Shown here one piece after another: positions 1 to 7,669 of a stretch of 64,000 nucleotides of DNA; the stretch's first letter is position 1, and every line of letters begins with the position of its first letter. This DNA comes from Janthinobacterium sp. 61 (lineage in GTDB: Bacteria > Pseudomonadota > Gammaproteobacteria > Burkholderiales > Burkholderiaceae_D): positions 1,178,001-1,242,000 of the forward strand of contig NZ_PJMQ01000001.1 of assembly GCF_002846335.1 (NCBI RefSeq). Reading direction: 5' to 3'. Below the pieces are notes generated by a model, which did not search any database, had not been told where the DNA came from, and saw nothing but the letters and a program-made list of their open reading frames with translations. A program made the position numbers and the translations under genes.

Positions 1-327
1 TAGCAGGTGCACGGCCGCCACGCGCAGCGATTGCAGGACGCGGTTGCGGCTGGCCAGTTCCGTGCGCAGCAGATCGTTGGTCATGCTCAGTTCTGTCGAA
101 CTCAGCTCCAGGCTGCGCGAGCGCAAGTCCAGGTCGCGTTCGGACTGTTCGTAGGCGCTGTCGATGCGCAGCAGCAGGGCCGGCAGGCCGGCCAGGAAAG
201 CGGCCAGTTCGGGGGGCGTGCCGGCTTGCGCCCCCAAGGTTTGGGCCTGTTCCAGCAAAGCGATGCAGGCGCTTTCCGAGTCGATATTGCAGACGCGGCT
301 CAGTTGGCGGGCAAGGGTACGGTTCAT
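1..327 (-). CDS. Partial signalling protein, N-terminal part only (runs off the left edge)
   Basis: Only the first 109 codons lie in the window; the frame stays open to base 1. The ATG overlaps the stop of the upstream FIST gene in an ATGA, so the two are translationally coupled. The visible residues form a charged, heptad-like helical stretch (ERDLDLRSRSLELSSTEL and following) with no transmembrane segment. Such leaders precede PAS, kinase or GGDEF/EAL modules in proteins that sit next to FIST genes, so a histidine kinase or a diguanylate cyclase/phosphodiesterase fed by the FIST sensor is likely. The output domain is not visible, so the enzyme class cannot be decided here. Confidence 0.6.
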   Translation of the reverse strand, partial: MNRTLARQLSRVCNIDSESACIALLEQAQTLGAQAGTPPELAAFLAGLPALLLRIDSAYEQSERDLDLRSRSLELSSTELSMTNDLLRTELASRNRVLQSLRVAAVHLL

Positions 328-1469
328 GCTTCGCTCAGCACGGTCACGGTCATCGTCTGGTTATGCAGCTGGCACGCGCCATGCGGCTGCGTGATGCCGA
401 TTTCGCCGTTCGAGTAGAAACCGGCGATACAGGTGGCACCGCTGCCCAGTACGTCGGCCACCGCTTCGACCTCTTCCTCGACACTGTCGCCCATGACCAG
501 CTTGCGCCCCACGCAGCTGACCAGCAGGGCCAGCTGGTCGCCCACCGTATCGGCGTGGTGCTGGACGCTGCGCGCGGCCGTTTCGGCCCCGTCTATCAGC
601 CGGTTGGTGCTGGAATGCATTAATTTCAGGTAGCCGTCGGCGAGGATGTCACCAGCCAGTGTCAGCGAACCCTGTTCTTCATCGACGGCGAGGATGGTGC
701 GAAATACATTGCTTTTTTCATGCGCCGCCGTGAGCATTTCAAACGGAAACAGCAGGCCCGAGCCCGGCAGGTCGCGCGCATAGTCGCCCAGGTACAGTTT
801 GTAGATGTCCAGCGCCCGCGCGCCATCCAGCCCATACAGCACGTTGTCGACGCAGCGCGTCACCTTGCGCGCCGGACCGAACGCTTCCCAGCCCGCATGG
901 CTGCCGTAGCCGAGGCGGATATGCTCGCCGTACAGGCCGATGGCGACGATGGTATTGTCGGCCGTACCGCGCGGACCCAGGGTCCAGGTCTGGAGGAAGG
1001 CGCCGCCGTCGGCGGCCAGCCCGCCGGATATGGTGACGCCCGGGGGCAGATTCGCCTGCAGGCCAGCGATGAGGGCACTGCCGTTAATGGCCACGCCCGT
1101 GCCCAGCATGAAGACCGCCGTCAGGTTTTCCTGCGGCAGCGCCTGCGCCAGGCGCTCGCCCGCATCGTGCGAGTCCGCCATGTCGCAGATAATGGCGTCG
1201 GCGATGGCCACCGCCGTGTGCGCGAAGGCGATGGCGGTGATGACGCAGCTGTCGTCATAGACGCGCTTGCCGGCGATCTCGCCGGCCGTGGAGCAGCCGG
1301 CGATAACGGCGCCGGGCAGTTGGCGGCGCAGCGCCGTCGTCAGTTCCGGGGTGGAGAAATAAGTGCAGGCGCCAAAGACCAGCACCAGCTGCGGTTGCAT
1401 GGCGGCCAGGGGCGCCAGTGCGGTATCGATGTCGTCACGGTTTTTCAGGATCAGTTGTTGCACGCGCAT
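324..1469 (-). CDS. FIST domain sensory protein
   Basis: A 381-residue soluble protein matching the FIST sensory module. The N-terminal half contains VFGACTYF, GCSTAGEIAG and the SGGLAADGG region; the C-terminal half contains the FIST_C-like GLYGEHIRLGYGSHAGWEAFGP and IAGFYSNGEIG segments. FIST proteins are thought to bind small ligands such as amino acids and pass the signal to a linked kinase or cyclase. GAGGA lies seven bases before the ATG. It is followed by the coupled partial signalling gene (ATGA overlap) and preceded by an HD-GYP regulator 14 bases away, so these look like one operon linking a ligand signal to c-di-GMP. Confidence 0.85.
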   Translation of the reverse strand: MRVQQLILKNRDDIDTALAPLAAMQPQLVLVFGACTYFSTPELTTALRRQLPGAVIAGCSTAGEIAGKRVYDDSCVITAIAFAHTAVAIADAIICDMADSHDAGERLAQALPQENLTAVFMLGTGVAINGSALIAGLQANLPPGVTISGGLAADGGAFLQTWTLGPRGTADNTIVAIGLYGEHIRLGYGSHAGWEAFGPARKVTRCVDNVLYGLDGARALDIYKLYLGDYARDLPGSGLLFPFEMLTAAHEKSNVFRTILAVDEEQGSLTLAGDILADGYLKLMHSSTNRLIDGAETAARSVQHHADTVGDQLALLVSCVGRKLVMGDSVEEEVEAVADVLGSGATCIAGFYSNGEIGITQPHGACQLHNQTMTVTVLSEA

Positions 1470-1483
1470 GGCAGGGTCCTCGC

Positions 1484-2542
1484 TTACAGTGGGTGGGCGT
1501 GATGCTGGACGGGGTCGGGCAGGCTGCTGCGGATATCGAGCACCTCGTCCCAGGCGCCCAGGAAGGCGTCGATGCAGCGCGGGCAGAAATGACTGCCCGT
1601 ATTCTGTTGGAGGAACAGGTACGCCTGCTCCACCGGCCAGGCCGGCTTGTACGGGCGTTCCGAACTGAGCGCGTCGAAGACGTCAGCCACGGCGACGATG
1701 CGCGCCGACAGTGGTATCTGTTCGCCCGCCAGGCCGTCCGGATAGCCGCTGCCGTCGTATTTTTCGTGGTGGCCGCGGGCGATTTCCTCGGCCAGCTGGA
1801 TCAGCGGGGCATCGCTGCCGGCGAGGATCTGGCCGCCGATTTCCGCGTGCTGGCGCATGATGGCCATTTCCTCGCGGTTCAGTCGCCCCGGCTTGAGCAG
1901 GATATGGTCGGGCGTGGCCAGCTTGCCCACGTCGTGCATGGGCGCTGCCTTGAGCAGCAGTTCCTGCCATTGCGCATCCATGCCCAGGTCCCTGGCGATC
2001 AGCGCCGAGTAGCGGGCCATGCGCATGATGTGAGCGCCCGTTTCAGGGTCGCGGAATTCGGCCGCCCGCGCCAGGCGCGTGACCAGTTCCATCTCGCGCG
2101 CCGTGACGTTGGCGATGGCCTCGCTCACTTCATGCTCGAGCAGCTTGGCGCGGTCGGCCAGCATGGTTTGCGCCGTGCGCAGGGCCAGCAGATTGCGCAC
2201 ACGCAGGCTGAACTCGATGGTGTCGACGGGCTTGGTGAGAAACTCCGTGACACCGAGCGAAAATGCCTGTTTGCGCACGGCGCGGTCGTTCTCGGTGGTG
2301 ACCATGATGATGGGGATGTCGGCCATGCCTTGCATCTTGCGGAAAATGCTGAGAAATTCATTGCCCGACAGACTGGGCATCCGGTAGTCGAGCAAGACCA
2401 GGTCCGGCACATGCGACTCGCACCAGGTCAGCGCATCGATGGGGTCGTTCATGCAGACGGGCTCGATGCTGCTGGCCTTGCGCGCCAGGGTCGATAGCAG
2501 GCTCAGGTTGGTGTCGTTGTCATCGACGATCAGGATGCTCAT
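1484..2542 (-). CDS. Response regulator with HD-GYP domain (c-di-GMP phosphodiesterase)
   Basis: A 352-residue two-domain protein. Residues 1-120 are a receiver with the acidic pair D7-D8, phospho-acceptor D52 (LLDYRMP) and the conserved lysine in TKPVD. Residues from about 155 are an HD-GYP domain containing MHDVGKL, RGHHEKYDGSGYPDGL and DVFDALSSERPYK, so the metal-binding HD residues and the GYP signature are present. It should hydrolyse cyclic di-GMP in the cytoplasm when phosphorylated. GGAGACAAC directly before the ATG gives a good ribosome-binding site. It probably shares an operon with the FIST gene, opposing the diguanylate cyclase encoded just upstream. Confidence 0.93.
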   Translation of the reverse strand: MSILIVDDNDTNLSLLSTLARKASSIEPVCMNDPIDALTWCESHVPDLVLLDYRMPSLSGNEFLSIFRKMQGMADIPIIMVTTENDRAVRKQAFSLGVTEFLTKPVDTIEFSLRVRNLLALRTAQTMLADRAKLLEHEVSEAIANVTAREMELVTRLARAAEFRDPETGAHIMRMARYSALIARDLGMDAQWQELLLKAAPMHDVGKLATPDHILLKPGRLNREEMAIMRQHAEIGGQILAGSDAPLIQLAEEIARGHHEKYDGSGYPDGLAGEQIPLSARIVAVADVFDALSSERPYKPAWPVEQAYLFLQQNTGSHFCPRCIDAFLGAWDEVLDIRSSLPDPVQHHAHPL

Positions 2543-2594
2543 GTTGTCTCCGGAGGGGGGCTGTCAGGTGGCGGCCGGGATGGCGATGGCTGCC

Positions 2595-3098
2595 TCAGGC
2601 AGCCAGTTTGCCCGTGGCGGGCATGCCCAAGCCTGACAGCAGGCTGTCCATGTCGAGCACGATCAGCAGCCGTTCATCCAGGCTGCCGATGGCCGTTACA
2701 TGGCCGGCCATCGCCGAGCCGTGCAACTGCGGCGGGGGCTTGAGCTGTGCCGGCATCAACGGCACCACATCGGCCACGCGGTCGACCACGATGCCGGTGG
2801 CGCCATGCGCGAAGATGAGGATGATCACCACGGTCGAGGCGTCGTATGCGGGCGCGGCCTGGCCCAGTGCAATGCGCAGGTCGATCAGCGGCACGATGCT
2901 GCCGCGCAGGTGGATGAAGCCCTTGAGGAAGGCGGGCGCATTGGCGATACGGGTCACGGCGCCGTAGCCGCGGATTTCCTGCACCAGGCCGATGTCGATG
3001 GCGTATTCCTCATTGCCAAGGCCAAAGACCAGCAATTCCCGGGCGCCCGCTTGTGCCAGCTGGCTTGCTGCTGCTGAATGTGTCGTGGTGGTTTCCAT
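2595..3098 (-). CDS. CheW-like chemotaxis coupling protein
   Basis: A 167-residue single CheW domain: ELLVFGLGNEEYAIDIGLVQEI at the start, then GFIHLRGSIVPLIDLR, VVDRVADVV and a C-terminal DMDSLL helix. CheW proteins bridge chemoreceptors and CheA. The start at 3098 is chosen because AGGAG sits seven bases upstream; an in-frame ATG 11 codons earlier lacks such a site. No CheA gene is next to it; neighbours are HD-GYP and GGDEF genes, so it may connect a receptor array to this c-di-GMP module or serve a chemosensory array elsewhere. Residue content is ordinary for the family. Confidence 0.88.
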   Translation of the reverse strand: METTTTHSAAASQLAQAGARELLVFGLGNEEYAIDIGLVQEIRGYGAVTRIANAPAFLKGFIHLRGSIVPLIDLRIALGQAAPAYDASTVVIILIFAHGATGIVVDRVADVVPLMPAQLKPPPQLHGSAMAGHVTAIGSLDERLLIVLDMDSLLSGLGMPATGKLAA

Positions 3099-3158
3099 GT
3101 GCTTGCTCCTGTCAGGTGATGCGTGATGCATGAAACTGCGAGGGTTGCCGGGTGGTGC

Positions 3159-4064
3159 TCAAACCTGCTCGATGCGGTTGCGGCCATTGCTCTTGGCCTG
3201 GTACAGGGCGGCGTCGGCTTGCATGAAGCCGGCTTTCCAGTCACCGTCTGCCGGCAGCGGCGCCAGGCCGATGCTGATCGTCACCGTGATGGGCGTGTGC
3301 TCGAAGTCGACGCACGTTGCGGCCACGGCAAGACGGATGCGTTCGGCCACCTGGCGCGCCATGACCATGTCTGTATGGAGAAACAGCAGGCCAAATTCCT
3401 CGCCGCCCATGCGGGCGACGACATCGGATGCCCGCGCCTGGCTCTGGAGCACGGCCGAGATGGCTTGCAGCACGGCGTCGCCGGCGGCGTGGCCATGCCG
3501 GTCGTTGACGAGCTTGAAGAAATCGATGTCGGCGATGCCGATGGTCATCGGACTACCCGCGCGCCTGGCCCGCGTGGACGAACGCACGGCGTCTATCTCG
3601 AAGGCGCGGCGATTGGGCAGGTGAGTCAGGGGATCGCTCAGGGCGATGCGCTGCAACTGCTGCCAGCGAGCCGCGTTCTGCAGTTCGATGGCGCGTTCGT
3701 GGCGCTGGTCGATGAAGAAAGCGCCCATGTAGTTTTCATTATCCAGCTTGCCCAGGTCCATGGCCTTGAGCATGATGGGCAGCATCGTGCCATCGCGATG
3801 GCGAATGGCGAAACGGCGCTTGTTGCCCAGCACCTTGGGGTTCTTGCAGCTGCCGGCCAGATAGGCGCCGACCTGCTCGCCATGCTGTACGCGCACGGCG
3901 TTGGGCAGCAGCGTTTCGATCTGCTGGCCCGGCAGGCTGCCTGCGTCATAGCCGCTCAGCGCATACATGGCATCATTGGCATAGTGGATGCGTGAAGCGG
4001 CATCGATGATGATGGCTGCGTCGTCGGCGACGTCGAGCAGGCGCAAGGCCAGGATTTGGTTCAT
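3159..4064 (-). CDS. PAS-GGDEF diguanylate cyclase
   Basis: A 301-residue cytoplasmic protein with a PAS domain (about 1-120, including ASRIHYANDAMYALSGY) followed by a GGDEF domain. The active-site loop is GGEEF at 220-224, and an RxxD inhibitory site (RASD) lies five residues before it, so the enzyme should make c-di-GMP with product feedback. DPLTHLPNRRAF marks the domain start. The start at 4064 is preferred over the ATG 33 codons upstream because GGGGAG lies six bases before it and the PAS domain begins there. It opposes the nearby HD-GYP enzyme. Confidence 0.92.
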   Translation of the reverse strand: MNQILALRLLDVADDAAIIIDAASRIHYANDAMYALSGYDAGSLPGQQIETLLPNAVRVQHGEQVGAYLAGSCKNPKVLGNKRRFAIRHRDGTMLPIMLKAMDLGKLDNENYMGAFFIDQRHERAIELQNAARWQQLQRIALSDPLTHLPNRRAFEIDAVRSSTRARRAGSPMTIGIADIDFFKLVNDRHGHAAGDAVLQAISAVLQSQARASDVVARMGGEEFGLLFLHTDMVMARQVAERIRLAVAATCVDFEHTPITVTISIGLAPLPADGDWKAGFMQADAALYQAKSNGRNRIEQV

Positions 4065-4421
4065 GTACTTCTCCCCTGCAAAGAATACGGAGATGCCGGG
4101 TGGTCGAGGCTGCGATAGCTGTTGCACCACTTTGATTTCTCCTTGGAAATCATCATACATCAAATAAAATTGATTTCAACAAATATTTTGATTTTCATGA
4201 TTTTATTTGGTTTTTTTGCACGCGACAAAATCCCGCTCTTGATCGCCTTGCCAGCGTATCGGTCGTCATTTCACTCTCCGGGTAGCTGTATTTTCCCAGT
4301 ATTCGTTTGCCTGTCGGCAAAGGAAACTATATTTTTCGGGTATATATTTATTGTATTTGGTAAATTTATGCAGCAAAATACCAGGGATACAGGTTGGTCA
4401 CTGAGGATGGAGGAGATGGAC
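4065..4421. other. AT-rich intergenic region upstream of the diguanylate cyclase
   Basis: This 357-base stretch is much more AT-rich than its surroundings and has no convincing gene. It probably holds the promoter of the minus-strand PAS-GGDEF gene and of the small plus-strand gene at 4422. At 4170-4184 it contains the motif TTGATTTCAACAAAT, nearly repeated at 56082-56096 and partly at 59452-59462, each upstream of another minus-strand signalling gene. Confidence 0.55.
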
Positions 4422-4694
4422 ATGCGTACGAAGATGCCGGTCAGGGGCAGGGCAGTGGTGCACAAGGGCGGGCCGGCATCCGGCAGCGCTCCCCATCGGC
4501 ACAGGCTGGGCGATGGCGTCTCCCGTTCAGCGTCGCGGCGCCTGAAGGCGATCGCCTGTCTGATCTTGTTGCTGGCCGTGATACCGGCCGCGACTTGCAT
4601 CGCCACGGGGCACGCCGGCGTGCCGAAGCTGTTCAGCACCGTGTGCGGCGTGGTGTCGTGCGCGGCCGCGGCTGGCAGCGTGCACGGCTGGTAG
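4422..4694 (+). CDS. Small hypothetical membrane protein
   Basis: A 90-codon frame with a basic N-terminus (MRTKMPVRGRAVVHKG) followed by one clear hydrophobic helix (ACLILLLAVIPAATCIA) and a second weaker hydrophobic stretch near the C-terminus. The start is chosen because AGGAG lies six bases upstream of this ATG; an ATG two codons earlier would abut that site. No family is recognised. It converges on the DUF445 gene, seven bases from its stop. The sensible ribosome-binding site and hydrophobic core favour a real gene, but no conserved domain supports it. Confidence 0.4.
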   Translation: MRTKMPVRGRAVVHKGGPASGSAPHRHRLGDGVSRSASRRLKAIACLILLLAVIPAATCIATGHAGVPKLFSTVCGVVSCAAAAGSVHGW

Positions 4695-4701
4695 GTGGCG
4701 C

Positions 4702-5988
4702 TTACAGCGCCTGGCTGGCGGCGTAGATCAGCAAGCCGGCCAGGCCGCCCACGATGGTGCCGTTGATGCGGATGAATTGCAGGTCACGCCCGATGGCCAG
4801 CTCGATGCGCTCGCTCATTTCTTCCTTGCTCCACAGGTCCAGCCGGCTGGCGATGAAGGCGCCCACTTCGCCACGGTAGCGGCGCACCAGCGCACCGCTG
4901 CCGGTGACGATGGCGTCGTTCAGCCATTGCCGCGCAGCCGTATCCGCGGCCAGCACCTGGCCCGTGTTGCGCGCCAGGCTGGCGATGGCTTGCGCCAGCA
5001 CAGGCTGGGCCGCGTGCAGGTCGGCCAGCAAGCGCGTACTGAGGTTGTTCCAGACGTCGCCCAGCATCGCTTGCACCGTATCGCTGGCGATCAGCTGCAG
5101 CTGGTAGCGGCGCACGGTCTCTTGCCACTGCGGGTCGGCCTTCAGGTGCAAGGCGCTGTCGGCGATCCAGCCGGCGATGCGCTGGCGCAGCGGGTGCTGC
5201 GGATCGACGCGCACGGCGAGGGCAAATTTTTGCAGCGAGGCGATCATGCGCGGCTCATACGCTTTCACGGCTTTTTTCACCAGCGTGTTTTCGATCTGGA
5301 AGGCGCCCAGCACGAAGTCGCCGATGGCGGCGTGGTGGCGCTCGTCGTCCAGGTAGGCGGCGCTGCGGTCGAGCATGAAGTCCAGCAGTTCCTGCGGCTT
5401 GCCGTCAGCGATCAGCGCGTCGATACAGTCCGCCGCCACCTCCGATACATTCAGTTGGCCCAGGTAGTTGCTGGCCTGTACACGCAGCAGCCGGCCCAGT
5501 GCTTCGTGGTCGGCCATTGCCAGCAGTTGCCTGGCGACGCCGGCGCTGGCCATGCCCAGCTGCTGCGCATGGGCAGGCTGGGCCAGCCAGGTGCCCAGGC
5601 GTGCGGCAGGATCGGCCTGCACGATGCGTTCGGCGATGCCTTGTTCGGTAATGAAATGGTTTTCCACGAAGGCACCCAGGCTGCGGCCGATGTCCGCCTT
5701 GCTGTTCGGGATGATGGCCGTATGCCACAGCGGGATGCCCAGCGGGTGGCGGAACAGGGCCACCACGGCGAACCAGTCGGCAATCGCACCCACCATAGAC
5801 GCTTCGGCGAATGCCTCCACATAGCCCCAGGCGGGATGGCTGCCGCGCTGCGAACGGGCCACGGCGAAGACCAGCGCTGCGAGCAGCAGCAAGCCGACGG
5901 CCAGCCACTGCATGCTGCGCAGGCGCGCGCGCTTGAGCTGGTCCGTGCTCTGGTCCAGTTGTTTGATGAGGTCGGGGGAACGTTGCAT
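4702..5988 (-). CDS. DUF445 (YjiN-like) membrane protein
   Basis: A 428-residue protein with the DUF445 hallmark near the N-terminus: a membrane helix (MQWLAVGLLLLAALVFAVA) followed by EASMVGAIADWFAVVALF and HTAIIPNSKADIG. The long middle region is helical and soluble, and the C-terminus closes with a second hydrophobic helix (INGTIVGGLAGLLIYAASQ). The family resembles E. coli YjiN, an inner-membrane protein of unknown role. Translation could instead begin at 6021, 11 codons earlier; neither start has a strong ribosome-binding site. A perfect 8-bp hairpin lies between it and the upstream permease gene. Confidence 0.8.
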   Translation of the reverse strand: MQRSPDLIKQLDQSTDQLKRARLRSMQWLAVGLLLLAALVFAVARSQRGSHPAWGYVEAFAEASMVGAIADWFAVVALFRHPLGIPLWHTAIIPNSKADIGRSLGAFVENHFITEQGIAERIVQADPAARLGTWLAQPAHAQQLGMASAGVARQLLAMADHEALGRLLRVQASNYLGQLNVSEVAADCIDALIADGKPQELLDFMLDRSAAYLDDERHHAAIGDFVLGAFQIENTLVKKAVKAYEPRMIASLQKFALAVRVDPQHPLRQRIAGWIADSALHLKADPQWQETVRRYQLQLIASDTVQAMLGDVWNNLSTRLLADLHAAQPVLAQAIASLARNTGQVLAADTAARQWLNDAIVTGSGALVRRYRGEVGAFIASRLDLWSKEEMSERIELAIGRDLQFIRINGTIVGGLAGLLIYAASQAL

Positions 5989-6032
5989 GGATGGCGGCCT
6001 GTATTGCTGCGAGACCGCCATCTTAACTGGGA

Positions 6033-6053
6033 CAGCGACAGAATATGTCGCTG
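6033..6053. other. Perfect stem-loop between permease and DUF445 genes
   Basis: CAGCGACA, a five-base loop and TGTCGCTG form an 8-bp perfect stem 11 bases beyond the permease stop. No T-run follows on the minus strand, so it is not a classic terminator. It may attenuate transcription or protect the upstream mRNA. Confidence 0.45.
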
Positions 6054-6063
6054 CAGGGACTTT

Positions 6064-7461
6064 TTACTGCGGCGGGTGCAGCAGCGAGCGCCGGCGCGCG
6101 TAGCCGAAGTAAATAACCAGGCCGATCGCCAGCCAGATGCTGAAGGCCATCCAGGTGACCCAGCTGAGGAAGGTCATCAGGCCCACGCACAGGATCACGG
6201 CCAGCGCCGGTACATAGGGCACGCCGGGGCAGCGGAAGGCGCGTGGCAGGTCGGGACGCTTCTTGCGCAGCACCACCACGGCGACGGAGACCATGGTGAA
6301 GGCGGCCAAAGTACCAATGTTGATCAGCTCGGCGAGGATATTGAGCGGGATCACGGCGGCGATCAGGCCGAAGACGATGCCGACCAGCCAGGTGGCGAAG
6401 AACGGCGTGTGGAAGCGCGGGTGCACGGTCGACAGGCGCTTTGGCAGCAAGCCGTCGCGTGACATGGCGAAGATGATGCGCGTCTGGCCGAAGGCCATCA
6501 CCAGGATGACGGTCGTCATGCCAAGGATGGCGCCCAGGTCGACGAAGCCGGCGATCCAGTTTTCGCCCGCGTATTGCAGGGCCAGCGAGACGGGATGGTC
6601 GACGCCGAGGAATTTCTGATACGGCACGATGCCCGTCATGATGGCCGAGACCACCACGTACAGCACGGCGCACACGGCCAGGGAGCCGATAATGCCGATC
6701 GGCAAATCGCGCGATGGTTTCTTGACTTCCTCGGCGGCCGAGGTGACGGCGTCAAAGCCGATGAAGGCGAAGAACACGAGCGCGGCGGCGCTCAGCATGC
6801 CGTGGTAGCCGAACGGCATGTAGGGCTGCCAGTTCGCCGGCTGCACGTGGCGCGCACCGAAAATGATGAACAGCAGCACCACGCCCACCTTGATGGCCAC
6901 CATGATGTTGTTCAGGCGCGCCGATTCGCGCACTCCCCAGCCCAGCATGGCCGTCAGCAGCAGCATGATGACCAGGGCCGGCAGGTTGATGAAGGTGGTG
7001 ACGCCCGGCAGCGCGCCCGGCGCGGCCGTCAGGGCCGCAGGCAGGGCGATGCCAAAGCCCGACAGCAGCGACTGGAAGTAGCCGGACCAGCCGACGGAGA
7101 CGGCGGCCGCGGCCAGGCCGTATTCGAGCAGCAAGTCCCAGCCTATCATCCAGGCGGCCAGCTCGCCCAAAGTCGCATAGCTATAGGTGTAGATGGAGCC
7201 GGCCACGGGCACGGTGGAGGCGAATTCCGCATAGCACAGGGCGGCGAAGCAGCAGGCGACGGCGGCCACGACAAACGACAGCGAGAGGGCGGGGCCGGCC
7301 GTCAGCGCACCCGTGCCGGTGAGCACGAAAATGCCTGTGCCGACGATGGCGCCTATGCCCATGAGCACCAGGTCGAAGGGCCCAAGCACCTTGGCCAGTC
7401 CTCCCGGCTTCTTGCTGTGGGCAATCATGTCATCCAAATTCTTGGTTCTAAATAAGCTCAC
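6064..7461 (-). CDS. APC-family amino acid permease
   Basis: A 465-residue polytopic protein with about 12 transmembrane helices and the APC signature GIGAIVGTGIFVLTG in helix 1, followed by a consensus YAEFASTVPVAGS loop. The overall pattern resembles the cationic amino acid/YfnA-type transporters, which take up amino acids across the inner membrane. The first codon is GTG at 7461, supported by AGGAG seven bases upstream. The substrate cannot be read from sequence. No metabolic gene is linked; the next gene downstream is the unrelated DUF445 protein. Confidence 0.87.
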   Translation of the reverse strand: MSLFRTKNLDDMIAHSKKPGGLAKVLGPFDLVLMGIGAIVGTGIFVLTGTGALTAGPALSLSFVVAAVACCFAALCYAEFASTVPVAGSIYTYSYATLGELAAWMIGWDLLLEYGLAAAAVSVGWSGYFQSLLSGFGIALPAALTAAPGALPGVTTFINLPALVIMLLLTAMLGWGVRESARLNNIMVAIKVGVVLLFIIFGARHVQPANWQPYMPFGYHGMLSAAALVFFAFIGFDAVTSAAEEVKKPSRDLPIGIIGSLAVCAVLYVVVSAIMTGIVPYQKFLGVDHPVSLALQYAGENWIAGFVDLGAILGMTTVILVMAFGQTRIIFAMSRDGLLPKRLSTVHPRFHTPFFATWLVGIVFGLIAAVIPLNILAELINIGTLAAFTMVSVAVVVLRKKRPDLPRAFRCPGVPYVPALAVILCVGLMTFLSWVTWMAFSIWLAIGLVIYFGYARRRSLLHPPQ

Positions 7462-7606
7462 TGTGTCTCCTGGTAGTTTTTGTCATGGCGCCATTGCCGC
7501 CTCGTGAGTAGCACGACGCAGCCAGATTCTAGCCCAGGCGGCGCGCATTCCAGAAGGAAAACTGTACTGTGCCGTGCCTGCCCGCCTGCAAGCTTGTCTG
7601 GCAGGC

Positions 7607-7638
7607 AAAAAAAAGCCCCGGGATGATGGACCGGGGCT
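7607..7638 (-). terminator. Rho-independent terminator of the GalNAc minus-strand operon
   Basis: Read on the minus strand, AGCCCCGG, a nine-base loop and CCGGGGCT form an 8-bp GC-rich stem running into eight T residues. It lies about 30 bases past the stop of the MFS sugar porter and closes the minus-strand catabolic operon. Confidence 0.9.
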
Positions 7639-7669
7639 GTAAAGGAGACTGCTTTATTTATCTATTTTG

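Noticed and set aside
4777..6462. Plus-strand open frame of 561 codons opposite the DUF445 and permease genes
   Set aside because: It crosses two genes and is dominated by Gln/His/Arg/Ala without any motif.
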